NCBI GenBank assembly: GCA_024196135.1
Contig: JAMQCK010000033.1
Span: 1-64,000, forward strand
Source of the DNA: Pleurotus ostreatus/Saccharomyces cerevisiae fusant
Lineage: Eukaryota; Opisthokonta
Reading direction: 5' to 3'
DNA length: 64,000 nucleotides
A program made the translations under genes and the position numbers. Below are positions 34,651 to 45,751 of this stretch, piece by piece. Below the pieces are notes generated by a model, which saw only the letters and a program-made list of their open reading frames with translations, searched no databases and had not been told where the DNA came from. How positions within the stretch are numbered: the first letter of the stretch is position 1; each line of letters begins with the position of its first letter.

Positions 34651-34751
34651 CGCCTACGATCTCTACTTACCTCTAAAAGTACGATAAGTGCAAGCCTGCT
34701 GGGGCCACACGGATGCTCCATCTCAAGGGATCGAAGGATGACCCGAACAGT

Positions 34752-34862
34752 CGTAAACCATATCTGGGTGGCAAACCGTGTCTGCTTAGCAAACCATGCC
34801 TGAGTGGCAAGCCATGCATGAGTAGCAAACCACGTCTGAGTAGCAAGCCATATCTAAACTGC
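34752..34862. repeat. 18-nt minisatellite AGCAAACCATGCCTGAGT
   Basis: Six to seven imperfect copies of an 18-nt unit such as AGCAAACCATGCCTGAGT and GGCAAACCGTGTCTGCTT. It would encode S-K-P-C-L-S-type repeats on the plus strand, but no gene structure surrounds it. Confidence 0.75.
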
Positions 34863-35100
34863 AAAGGCAACCCAGTCATTGAAACATTAGTCCAGCCATG
34901 GATACAGCGTACGATACTTGGGTAGTTCCACGATAGCGCGAGTCCCGAAAGCGAGCAAAAAGTCCATGCACAAGAAATACGACACGATAGATATCGCCCC
35001 CCTGCACAACAAGCATTATCCCTTACGCCAGTAGACCGGCGGCGACCCTTGCGCCATCGCACTGACGGCGAACCCGACGCCATCACGCTGGCGGGGACTC

Positions 35101-36465
35101 TTATGCCATCACACCAACGGCGCCCGCGATGGCCGCCGCCGCCACCCAGAACACGCCCATCCACGCGACGCCCTCGACGCCGACGCGCACGCCCATGGCC
35201 GCGTTGCTGCCCGTCGTGTCCGCGGCCGAGCCCGTCGTCGTGCTCGACCCGCTCGAGCGCGACGAGGAGCCGGACCCGCTGCCCGACGCCGAGCCGCTCC
35301 CACTAGCACTCGCCAGCGCCGAGTACAGCTCCGAGCTCGTGAACGTCTGGCAGTTGCTCGACGCGGGCACGCGCGGCTGGTACGGCATCGTCGTGATCGC
35401 GCCGAGCGACTCGGGCGGCTGCGTGTAGGTGGTCACTTGGCCGTCGGAGCCGGTGTAGACGCCGGGGAAGTCCTGGAGGTCGCCCTCGCAGGACTCGAAG
35501 ACCTTGTCCTGCGCGTTGTTGGGCGCGTTGTAGGCGCAGCCGATGCGGTCGTAGATGTGCTGGCAGTAGTCGGCGGCGTGCTCGTTGGACGGGTCGCAGA
35601 CCTTGAAGCAGAAGGCGTTGCCGCCCATGAAGCTGGAGCGTCATCAGCCGGGGATCCTTGCGACAGAGTGCAGTCTCGACTCACTTGTGCCACTCAATCA
35701 TCTGCGTGTACTCGTCACCGCTCGAGCTGAAGGCAGTCGAGTAAACAAGACCACCCATGGGGTTACCGCGCTGTCGGACATGTCAGTATTCCACATCGCG
35801 GCACGATACACGAAGAACATACGAGATCAGCACCGTGCGGGTCGAGCTCGCCACCAAAGTCACCATCCGCGATGTTGATCTTGGTCTGGTCGATGAAGCC
35901 GATGACCTGGACGTAGGCAGACGTGCGCATGAACTGCACGCCGGTGAGGGCACCCTCGGGAATGAGACGCGTGCCTGGGGCGAGGTAAGAACGCGAACGT
36001 GCGAGAAACGAGAGGAAGCATACCGCGTCCAGGCTTCGTGCACCATGCAACCTCCTCGCCCTCCGTGTCAGCAATCATGGAGTTCGGCTCCGACGGGGCC
36101 CAGAGGCAGAAGTCTGAGGACGATGGTGTAAGGTTGTGTGGATTCGAGGGCGTATGCACGCACCATCGAGGGAGTTGAGGAAGCTGGTTTGGCACAGGGA
36201 GTCCTGTCCCTCGGTGGTCGAGTTACAGAGGTTGTAGCCGAACTGGGTGCCGCGGATGAGGCCCTGGTCGGTGTCGACCTTGTACGGCTGGAGGCGGTGT
36301 CAGCATCTAGCACAGCAATCGAGACCGACCACGCACAATCTCATCCGGGTACTTGAAGTGCTTGCTAGCCAAGGGCGTCTCGGGGAAGGTACCCGTGGCC
36401 GCCTGAGCCTTGACGAGGCCGGCCAGGAAGACGGACGAAAGAAGGACGGGCGAAAGAGGCGACAT
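35101..36465 (-). CDS. DHA1-type cell-surface glycoprotein, copy 2
   Basis: Same exon layout as copy 1 (13436-14871) on the opposite strand. Six exons run from the ATG at 36465 (MSPLSPVLLSSVFLAGLVKA signal peptide) to the stop at 35101. The central domain is nearly identical to copy 1, including DFCLWAPSEPNSMIADTEGE, ADGDFGGELDPHGADL (Phe replaces Tyr) and CFKVCDPSNEHAADYC. The Ser/Gly linker is shorter (SASGSGSGSSSRSSGSS) and the hydrophobic C-terminal GPI-type signal is retained. Secreted, wall-associated protein of unknown biochemical role. The inverted pair about 21 kb apart suggests duplication followed by movement of intervening genes, or an inversion. Confidence 0.85.
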
Positions 36466-37344
36466 GGCTCTCAAAGTGGATTACTGGGATAGGAAAGTGA
36501 AGAGGCTGTCTGTGTCCCAAGAAACCAACGAGTGACGGGGTGACTTCGAGTCAACGAAGAGGCAGACGATGGTGGGAGGAAGGAAGAGCAGCTGGCGGAC
36601 TCGAGTGATCGTGCGGAATGTATGTAGTCAGGCCCGGAGCGGAGTTTGAACTTTGTAGCTATGGAGACACGTGGACAGCATAGGGGCGAAGGTCTATTCT
36701 TGTATCTGCACGAGCAGCCATTTATCCCGAGTCTCTGAGCCTCAGAGAGGACTGATTCTGAAAGAGATGAACAGACGAGGAGTTTGTGGGTGGTTGTAAG
36801 TCCCAGCCCGACCATAGTGGAGTCCGCAGCATATGGGTGTGGCGACGCGAGTTAAGAATAGAACCTGCGCGAAGGGGGCTCTTCGAGGAGCGACCGAGAA
36901 GTCAGGCATGCTGTAGTATTGCCCAAAGCCCAGTGCAGCTGGAAGGTCTTCCATGGCACATTTAACCTGGACGAACACGTTTCTCGAGCCTTGCGCTTGA
37001 AATGTAGCTAAATTTTTTCAATCAGTCCCCTCCGAAAGGTGGTTCGCAAACGATCACCACGCATAAGCTGCATGTCGACTTGCGCAAGCCCAAGAGTTAT
37101 CTCTTCCTGCATCAACCTCTGCAAAAGAGATTTACGATGAGGGCGGAAGCAAAACGGAAGCAAGCTCGTGTGAAGTTGAACTTCGGTATTTGCCGGATGG
37201 GAACGTGACCTAATCTGCTTGCCGTCCCTTGCTCGGAACAGTCACTCGGCCACGCACCAGGTATGCTTTTCTGGTGTCTCTCTATGTCGTCCACGTATTT
37301 CTTGGACGCTGAGATTGTCTGCAGAACAGTCAGCGTAACCGACG
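36466..37344. other. Divergent intergenic region
   Basis: Shared promoter region between glycoprotein copy 2 (minus) and the F-box gene (plus). No gene, TATA box or clear repeat noted. Confidence 0.4.
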
Positions 37345-38595
37345 ATGGCCGTCGACCAGCTTACAGGCCCGACGTTACCGCAGGAGCTCCTTGATCTCGT
37401 CCTCGATCACTTGGGCGCCTCGATAGATTACAAGTCGTTGCGAGCGTGCACTCTTGCGCATAGGTGCCTTCTTGCGAGGAGTCAGCAGTGGCTCTTCAGA
37501 GAAATCAGGCTCATCGTAAACGAATACGACCTCGAAGACGTAGATCAGCGCGAGCGTTCTCAGCCGGAAAGGCTGTACGCCATTCTACAGGAGTCGCCTC
37601 ATCTTACAGGATATGTCCACACGTTGATCGTTGCATGTGAGCGACCTGTGCGGGACTACAGCCCCGCCCGAATCGCGCTGCACGGGCTCGCACAAGAGAA
37701 GGTGCTCCCCCTGCTCTTGACGCAGCTGCCCGGCCTCGCGAAGCTAGAGCTGATCGTATCGACGTACGGTCGCAGCCCTGACCTCGGGGACGCGCTTGTC
37801 GACGCTCTAGCGGCGACGAGCGCTGTGGACCTCCACCTACGTAATGTCCTGGCGCCACCCCGTCTGCTGCGCTGCCTCCCCCCTCGTCTCGAGCACCTCA
37901 CTCTCGACGGCATCTGGCTCGGCAGCGACGAGTGGCGGGACCCCTCGGGCCGCCCCATGGTCGATTGCTTCCCTAAGCAACTCCGCAAGCTCACCCTACG
38001 CGGCATGGAGGTCGCCGACCGCTCGGTGCGCGTCCTCTCCGCCGCCGGCCTCCTCAGCGTCGTGCGCGAGCTGGACATGGCGCAGCTCGGGTACGCGGAG
38101 CGCACCACGGGCGACCAGCTGTTCTTCGCCTCGGACAGGCTGCAGTGCCTCACGATGAGCTTCCCCAGGACCTGTGAGCGCCTCCTGCGACTCTCAGCGC
38201 GCGCCGCTGACCAAACCCCTTGACGCCCACCAGGTGTGCTGTTCTACCGGCTCGACATCAGCTCGCTGGGGAGCCTGCGCGAGCTCCGCATCGTCGCGCC
38301 CGAGTGTCGATCGCCGGCGAGCTGGGCATGGCTGCGAAGTACCCTCGAGCGCATGCACCCCCTGCGGCGGTTCTCCGTGCATATCCTGCAACGGCTCTCC
38401 CTGTATATCTACGGGGGGAAGACGGACGAGTGGGCGCTGCGCCAGCTGGACAAGTATCTGGCCAATAGCAGCGCCAAGTTCGAATGCGTCGACATTCATC
38501 TGGACCCGCACAGGGATAGGAGCGTCGTCTGCAACCTCCTTCCTCTGTCGGTGGAGCGCTACGGCGCTGACTTTTGCCTGCCGGATTGTCTGTGA
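37345..38595 (+). CDS. F-box/LRR-like protein, 396 aa
   Basis: Two exons (37345-38173, 38234-38595). The N-terminus, LPQELLDLVLDHLGASIDYK followed by SLRACTLAHRCLLARSQQWLF, is a typical agaricomycete F-box-like segment. The rest is leucine-rich with repeated LxxLxL units (LPGLAKLELIV, LPPRLEHLTLDG, LRKLTLRGMEV, LRELRIVAPEC) and no catalytic motif. F-box proteins recruit targets to SCF ubiquitin ligases through Skp1; the target here is unknown. Such genes are greatly expanded in Agaricomycetes. A truncated paralogue lies at 34309-34650. Confidence 0.8.
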
Positions 38596-38890
38596 GGTAG
38601 CAAATCATGTATGCGATTCGTCTTTTCAACGAACATCTTTGACGCTGATCTTCCCCCCTGAGCCAATCTTCATGACCTCCTCCCATGGCGACGCTCACAG
38701 AATCCGCGTCTGGCCACCGCTGATGGAACCCACCACAGCAGTGTTTGAAGAAGACAGCAGAGACTCTCAATGAAATGCAACTGTATTAGTCTGACAGACT
38801 ATGCGTCTGCATATACAGCGTTCCGTGCACAAATGAGCACATAAATACTGATTGATGTATAGATCTGAAGGCCGTGGCATTGCTCTCTGT

Positions 38891-41800
38891 TCATAAAGGC
38901 GTCTGTTCCTGATTACTGGGCACTCGACGCAGGGGCTGCAGAGGTCGGGGACCACGCGGCGTGAGCAGACTATCCCTCGAGCTCTGCATGCGCAACGGCT
39001 GTAGTCGGGGCGGGGAGGGCGACTCCCACCGCGGCGGTGGCGTCATAGGCGAGCCCGACCCTGCTCGCCGCAAACCATCCCACCGCGAAGGCGACGCCGA
39101 ATTGCGGCGCTCGGAGGCGTAGTGCCCCGCATGCGTCGCTGGCACCGTGTATGGCTCGACGTGCGCGGAGCTGGGGCGGGATGAGCGACCGAGGGAGAGG
39201 TGGGGTAGGCGACCGCGGGGTACGTCTCGTTCTTTGCCCTTCGACTGAGATCTGCTCCTTTCTTGCTGAGGGGCATCCTTTGCCTCCTTCGCTGCGGATG
39301 CGCGGCCGAGCGTGCCCCCCAGCGTGGAGAGAACGGATGCGCGCCATCCGCGAGGTCGATCACCTACGCTAGCGTGCGAGACGGAGCTGGAGTACTCAGA
39401 GAATGCCGAGCGGGGTTCCTGCGCAGGCGACGAGGGTGCAAGTGATTCGGAAGGCGCACGCATGAAGTCGGACGGTGCCCTTGTGAGTGCAGACGGTTCC
39501 CGCGTCATGACTGAGGGGGCGCGTACACCTAGAGGCGGCGTCAAGGTAGACAGCCGAGGCGCAGGCGATTGCGAGGAAGACGTCCTTGGCGATGGTGTAC
39601 GCGGTCGGCCGAATGTCAGTCGCACAGGCGTCAGCGGACTGAGCTGGTCGACGCTGTTTTCTATCGCCTGGTCATCGCCGTACTGGGCATGAACATTGGA
39701 ACGGCTGTCGTCACGAGGGTCGTCCGTATACCGATCCTGCGACGGCGGCATCACATCGCGTCTGAGCGGGGACAGGTTGCGAGGTCCAGTCGTGCCAGTG
39801 GGTAACATTGGCGGCACTTCATCCTCCGGTGAGGGCTCCTGCGGACCCAGCAGAGGCGAGCGCTCGCGCATTCCGAAGGGCAGGGACACTTCGCGCGTAT
39901 GGGAGTGCGAGCGCCGTTCGCTAGGCTCCCGTCGTTGGTCGCTCGGTTCTCTTCGCTGCTCGCCGGACTCCATTCGCCCCTCGCCGGATTCCATTCGCCC
40001 CTCGCCGAGCATCGCATAGGTCTCGGGCGCCCGATCTTGCTGTCGACCACCTGCCTGGTTCGCGCCTTCATGCTCCTCTCGTCCAGCAGGTCCCCGACCG
40101 TCCACCTGCGCCGGCGCAGCCGCACCGGCCGATAAGCCTTGCGTACGATGCGGAGTCCTCTTCTCAATCGATGGCCTCCGATTCGGATGCAGACGAGGCA
40201 GCGACGAACCGCTCGACGGCGACGTCGCCCGCGCGCTGGAGCCGGTGGTCCACATCGGGGGTCCACCGCGCCTGGATCGCGACCCTAGCGGCCCCGAGCC
40301 TCTCGATAGCGGCCCCGCGCTTCTTGACCGCGATCCGCTGCCACCGTCACTAGTCTGCGCGTCGTACGTCCTCCCTCCCCGCGCACCAAATTCCGTTTCC
40401 ATTCTCGCATCGACGTACCCCGGCGGTAACTCGACCACTCTTGTATCATCGCCATGGTACACCGTGACCGGCGCGCCCCCGAGCCCGTGCACGACGTACA
40501 CGCTCTTCCGCTGCGGCGCGACGAGGCGGTCGGCGAAAGATGGGGATTGGGGGTCTGTGAGATGCGGGTGGTCAGCATGAGATGAACCGAAGAGACAAGA
40601 GACCGTGATAAAGACAATAAATCGTGATAGAGACAATAGAACGTGATAAAGACAATAAATCGTGATAAAAAACGATAGATCGTGATAAAGAGGAAGCCAA
40701 CAATCGCGAACAATATCCGCTGAGAGAGAATATGATCAAGCGCTAGTGGACCATAACTCACCTCCCCTCCCACCCCCCTCCGCATCCGTGAACGGCACGA
40801 CCCGATAATCCGTCGGCGACCCCGACCCCGAGCTCCCCTCATCCGGAAAGCGTTTGCGGAATGCGAGCCAGGCGGCGAGGGCACCGAGGAGGAGACCGCC
40901 GACGAGCCCGCCGACGCCGGATCCGGCTGCGGCGCCGGGGGAGACGCCGGAGGGGAGGGAGCTGGGTGGGAGGGTCAGTCATTATTGAGGTGGTTGGGAG
41001 GGAATGGGATGAGGCAACAGGCGGGTATATGACAGTCATGGGAGGGAGGAGAGGAGATGCGGGTATATGCGCATATGTGTGGGTGGGAGAGGGATGGCGA
41101 AAGCACGCAGCAGCAGGCAGTAGGGACCCGAGACTCACGTCCTCCCCGACAGACATAGCGTATCCTCGCCCTCGCTGACCCGAATCGGGCGCGGGTACAT
41201 CCACTGCGCGCCCGTGCTATCCGTGACCGCGGCCCAGAAGACGTTGGAGGCGGAGAGGGCGACGGTCCAATTGAGTGATCCATCTTCGTCAGAGCTATCA
41301 TCGTCAGAGCTACCATCGTCAGAGCTATCATCGTTCGAGCTATCATCGTCAGAGCTAGAGGATGCGCTGCTGCCGTCGCCCGTTGTGAGGTTGTACGGTG
41401 GGTGACCGGGTGGGAAGATCTACGTGGCAGAGAATGAGCTCTCTTCGGGCCACGTTAAAAGAAAAGAACAAAAAGATGTCAACGAACCGTCAGGTTATAC
41501 GGCCCCGTCCCATTCTGCGGCGCGACGACGACGCTCGTGCACTACGACTCTGATCAGCCAAGCTCGTTCCTCCCCTTATGCATCGCCCTCGCGAAGGTGA
41601 GGACGGCCGTTCCCCGCCACAAAAGGTTTCGACCAAGCGCGAAATAAAAAGAAAAAAGACGAAGCCACGAACTCACCTCCCCCGGCCCATTCTGATCATT
41701 CGCCAGCGTCCCATCATCGTCCGTCGCATTCACATCCAGCAGCGCGGGTGCGTCGGGCAATGAAGAATTATCGCACGTCGGGGTCGACTCGGAGGCGAGG

Positions 41801-42715
41801 ACGGAGTATATGCGCTGGCAGCCGCCGGAATTGCCCTGGGAGTCGAACTGGGTGAATGGAGGCAGGGAGTGAATGGGGGGAAGGGGCGAAGAGAGACGGT
41901 GCGTAGAATTGATAGGAAATATTGAGTGGGATGATGGGAATTAGGAGGAGGATAGGCATAGAAATGGATGATAGGATCAAGAGAGGCGATGAGAAGAGAG
42001 TTCATCAGCAAGGACTGCAGAGCGGGAGACCGGCGGGAGAGCTTACCATACATATCTGGAACTAGAGCGCGATGTGTGATAAGTCGATGGGATGCTGTAA
42101 GGAAGATGCTAACGCGCACCTGGCTCTGCGGGGGCGAAGTGACCTGGTAGGACTGCAAGTTATGGTCAGATGCGAGGGCTAGGAGTTAGGGAAAGATCGT
42201 GCTAACCACGCTGTTTCCGTCTCCCGCGGGCAGCGTAATCGGATAGTCATAGGCTCTTAGAGCGCCTAAGTGGTGCGTGCATGATTTAGAAGGGGGGGAC
42301 GTACGACGAGAGGACAGTCAGGCTGTATGGCGGTGAGGGTTTTGGGCTAGATAGGGAGGTGAGGTGAGACCGTGTTGGGGGATGGGAGCGAGGTGCTGGC
42401 GTACTCTGAAGCGCCTTCGGACGTCCATTGGATGGTCAGTGTATCGCACTGCCCTGTGAGATGTCCGTCAGAAGTGGGAGGGCGTACGAAGAATGCGCCA
42501 CGTACGGACCACGGGGAAGAGGAGGGGTTGTGCAAGGTCGTCTGGAGAGTAGAAGTCGAAGAACCACGACTGAATAACTGTCAGTACTTGATGTTCCCGC
42601 TCGTTACTTGATCGCGCACCTGGGGCAGGGGATCGACGAGCGCTGCGCGCGATGAAGCGCTAAGCAGTAAGACCGCGCCGTAGCCATAGAGCTTCCCTCC
42701 TAGTCTGGACTTCAT
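38891..42715 (-). CDS. Single-pass membrane protein with extracellular and Ser/Pro-rich cytosolic parts
   Basis: Multi-exon gene from ATG 42715 (MKSRLGGKLYGYGAVLLLSA signal peptide) to the stop at 38891. The outer part has two copies of the small beta-domain typical of basidiomycete membrane proteins: GQCDTLTIQWTSEG with PPYSLTVLSS, and later APQNGTGPYNLT. A Ser/Asp-rich repeat follows (41275-41355), then a domain with NVFWAAVTDSTGAQW. The membrane helix is GVGGLVGGLLLGALAAWLAF, followed by basic RKRF. The cytosolic tail of about 550 residues is Ser/Pro/Arg-rich and includes a segment with KSVYVVHGLGGAPVTVYHGD. Several small exons in the outer part were chained by frame and are approximate. 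Possibly a surface sensor; the ligand is unknown. Confidence 0.65.
40606..40690. repeat. Intronic tandem repeat ATCGTGATAAAGACAATAA
   Basis: About four imperfect copies of a unit of roughly 21 nt (GATAAAGACAATAAATCGT and GATAGAGACAATAGAACGT variants). They lie in the intron of about 200 nt before the last exon of the membrane protein gene, and explain why that intron is unusually long. Confidence 0.7.
41275..41355 (-). repeat. Coding microsatellite, Ser-Ser-Asp-Asp repeats
   Basis: Five imperfect 15-nt units reading GATGATAGCTCTGAC-like on the minus strand. They encode SSDDDSS-type repeats in the extracellular part of the membrane protein. Length variation between strains is likely. Confidence 0.65.
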
Positions 42716-43473
42716 GCTGGCTGGGAACGAGGTGGGGGAACCCGGGGTACGAGGCGCCTGTAGGTGATGTCGTGATGTTGGAATCTCCAGGCGTTTGGGG
42801 TCGTCGCGGGGTCAGCCTTCGCAGAGGCGCCCTTTGCCAGCACTGTCCGCTACGGCGGACGTCCAGCAGGTGATGAGAGCGGGAGACGAGGAGGAAACGC
42901 GGTCATGAAGCGCTGATGCTGATGGATGTTCGCAAGCGCCAGTTCCACAACGCCACACGACGCCACATAGCCTTCGGCTTTGGCCGGGCCCCGATTTTGT
43001 GGACTGAAAGGGAACCAGCTAATTACTTCCTTCACGCTCAGCTTCCTTGCTGCTACAGCCTGGCTTGGTCTTGATCTGCCCTCCAATGGAGCAGAACCCT
43101 CATCAATCCGTCAAAAAACAGGTCTCCTCTTCGATGTCGCTTGCAACGTGGGCAGCCCATAGCGGCTGGCGAGAATTCAGGCAGACGGTGAGTAGCTGCC
43201 CGTTTGTATCACCTCGAATGACGGAAACTGTCGTATCAATACGTATTTTGGAAGCGAGGCGTGTCAAGCGACACGGCCTCCCAATGACCTGAGCTTCAGG
43301 CTCAATATCTTCTCTCTGACGCATTGTTCATGGCCTTGACGCGTTGAATGAACCCTAATACTCACGAGAGCCTCAGGTGCCATTTGCATCGGACAGCACA
43401 ACGATATTGAATTGCGCTCTACATGATATGACTATGTACATCTTCCGTCGACCGTATCGCATATGCTTTACTT
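42716..43473. other. Intergenic
   Basis: Upstream of the membrane protein gene and downstream of the reductase gene. No gene or repeat that I can support. Confidence 0.4.
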
Positions 43474-44833
43474 CTACGCGTGGTGCATGACCGCCTTCGG
43501 CTTATACCTGCAATCACACATCGTCAGCTGAGAAACCAACGAAGTAAGGTCCACACTCACGGCTCCTCCAAGTACGCAATCTCCTCCTTCGTCAGCTCGA
43601 GCCCGCCAATCGCGCTCTCCAGCGCCCGCTCCGGCGAGTTCGCCCCCACAATCGGGCTGTCCGTCTTGCTCGCCACCCAAGCCAGCGCGACCTGGCTCAT
43701 CTTCCAGCCCCGGCGCTCAGCGATCTCCTGCACGCGCGCGATGATGGCGCGGTCCGCCTCAGATTCCTCCCCGCTCATCATCGCGGTCACGGCGGTCTCG
43801 CGCGCGGTCGTGTCCGACTTGAGCGGGCGCGCGAGCTTGCCGCCGAAGAGCGGGGAGTAGGGGATGACGCCGATGCCGTGGAACTTGCAGTAGGCGAGCA
43901 TTTCGCGTTCCTATGGTCCGCTGTGAGCTTTCCGTCCCTTTCTATCCCCCTCCCCCCGAAGTACACTTACCTCCTCCCGATACAACAACGACACCTGGTC
44001 CTGCATGCTCACAAACTTCGTCCACCCATTCTTCTCCGCCACCGCATTCAAGTGCGCAAACTCCCAGCACCGCATCGCGCTGGCTCCAATGTACCTCACC
44101 TTGCCACTTTGGACCAGATCATGCAGCGCCTTCATGGTCTCCTCCGCGGGCACGGTCGGGTCGAAGCGGTGGATCTGGTAGAGGTCGATGTAGGGCGTGT
44201 TGAGGCGCGCGAGGGAGGCGTCGACGGCGTTGAGGATGGCGGCGCGGGAGAGGCCGGCGCGGTTGAGGTAGTCGCGCGTGTTGAGGAGGTCGGGGCGGGC
44301 GCGGGAGACGGCGGTGGGGTCTTTGCTGACGAGGTCTGGGTGGGAGAGGTGAGTGGAGGAAAGAGTGGAGAGGGTGGTACGCACGGAAGCACTTGGTGGC
44401 GATGATGATCTCTTCGCGGGGGATGTTGTACTGGTGGTGCGTCAAGTTCCTTTCCTTATCCTCCCGACGATGGGCTCACCTTCTCGATGAACTTAGCGAG
44501 CATACGCTCCGACTCGCCGTTCGAATAGTTGTTCGACGTGTCGAAGGTGTTGATGCCCATGTCCCAAGCTGCCTTGAGCACACGCAGACTCTCCTCCTCG
44601 CCGAGGACCCATTTTGCGCCGAAGGCCTGAGCACGATAGTCAGTCAGACCTGATCCTGCATCGGAGGCGCATGATACTCACCGCCCACTCAGGGTTGCCG
44701 AAGCTCATTGTTCCGAGCTAGGTAATAGTGAGCCACGTGCAAATGAATACCTTGAGCAACATACAATGGGAACAGAAACGCGCAGACCGGACTTGCCGAG
44801 CTGGCGGTAGGTGACTTGGCCTGCTGCAGACAT
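43474..44833 (-). CDS. Aldo/keto reductase
   Basis: Multi-exon gene from ATG 44833 ([20 protein letters not shown]) to the stop at 43474. All marks of the aldo/keto reductase fold are visible: [24 protein letters not shown] (catalytic Asp and Tyr), IIIATKCF (Lys), [11 protein letters not shown] (His), [14 protein letters not shown], and the NADPH-binding end [18 protein letters not shown]. The C-terminus, YLEEP then Y-K-P-K-A-V, follows the usual family ending. It reduces aldehydes or ketones with NADPH in the cytosol; similar fungal proteins resemble the yeast aryl-alcohol dehydrogenase and versiconal-type group, but the substrate cannot be read. It has no obvious partner in a gene cluster. 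Confidence 0.88.
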
Positions 44834-45751
44834 GCTCGTTGAGTTCGCTTGTGTTGTAGAGGGGTTACTGAGAGTTGGAGATAAGAAGATCGAGTTGAGA
44901 CCCTTTCTTCTCCCCTTCTTCCTTATATCCCTCCTCTCTCGGACGATGACCCGCGAATCCAGCGGTCATGGAAGCTAGTCGCGGCTGGCATCCGTCCTGA
45001 CCAGACGCGGAGCCAGTCAAAGGCCGCCCTCAACGCGTTCTACTTCGGGCGCGTCGAGGGTGGCAGTACCGCACTACCGCTTCGAAGGCGACTTGAGACA
45101 GCGCCCGAGTTGCGGTGCGCTTTCTCCAAGTTGTACAGCGCCTGAGCGTTGCGTAGAAAAGCAGGTTTTGGGCGAAGGAGGCGCTCGACGAGTTGGGCGA
45201 AATCAAGTCATGACAAGATTCTCGCTTACTTCCGAAGGTCAGATTAGAAGTGGAAGTGCAACAAATCAATGGGCGCTTATTTGCGCCAGCGGCGGTCATC
45301 CCGCTGAATGCGGAAGCGAACCGCTGTCGGGAGTCACCGAAGGTCACGGGGGTCAATGTTCGACTTCTGGGTGGCAAGCTGACGACCTATCCACAGAACT
45401 AGCTTCTCACGATAGACGTCCGAGACGAACACACAAATATCAGAGCACATCAAGCACATTGTAGACTATCAATTAGAAGGACCCTGCCATTGATTACTAC
45501 CAAACAAGCCCGATATCTATAGGCAAGTAGTCCGTAAGGTCGAATTGTGTACACCAGTGTCAGCGATATACTAAGAGTAAGAGTACAGTACCTTCAACCT
45601 CGATGTCCAGGGTGTGAATAAGGATAGTAGGTGTTGTATGAGTCCGTGACGACAACATGGGGTACCAGCAGGGGGCCAACAAGTCTGTACGACGTTCACC
45701 ATCGAGGGCGAGAGGTACATTGCAGGAGGGGAGAATCGATCATCAAGGCGA
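44834..45751. other. Intergenic
   Basis: Promoter side of the reductase gene (CT-rich TTCTTCTCCCCTTCTTCC at about 44905) and 3' side of the amylase gene. No gene seen. Confidence 0.4.
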
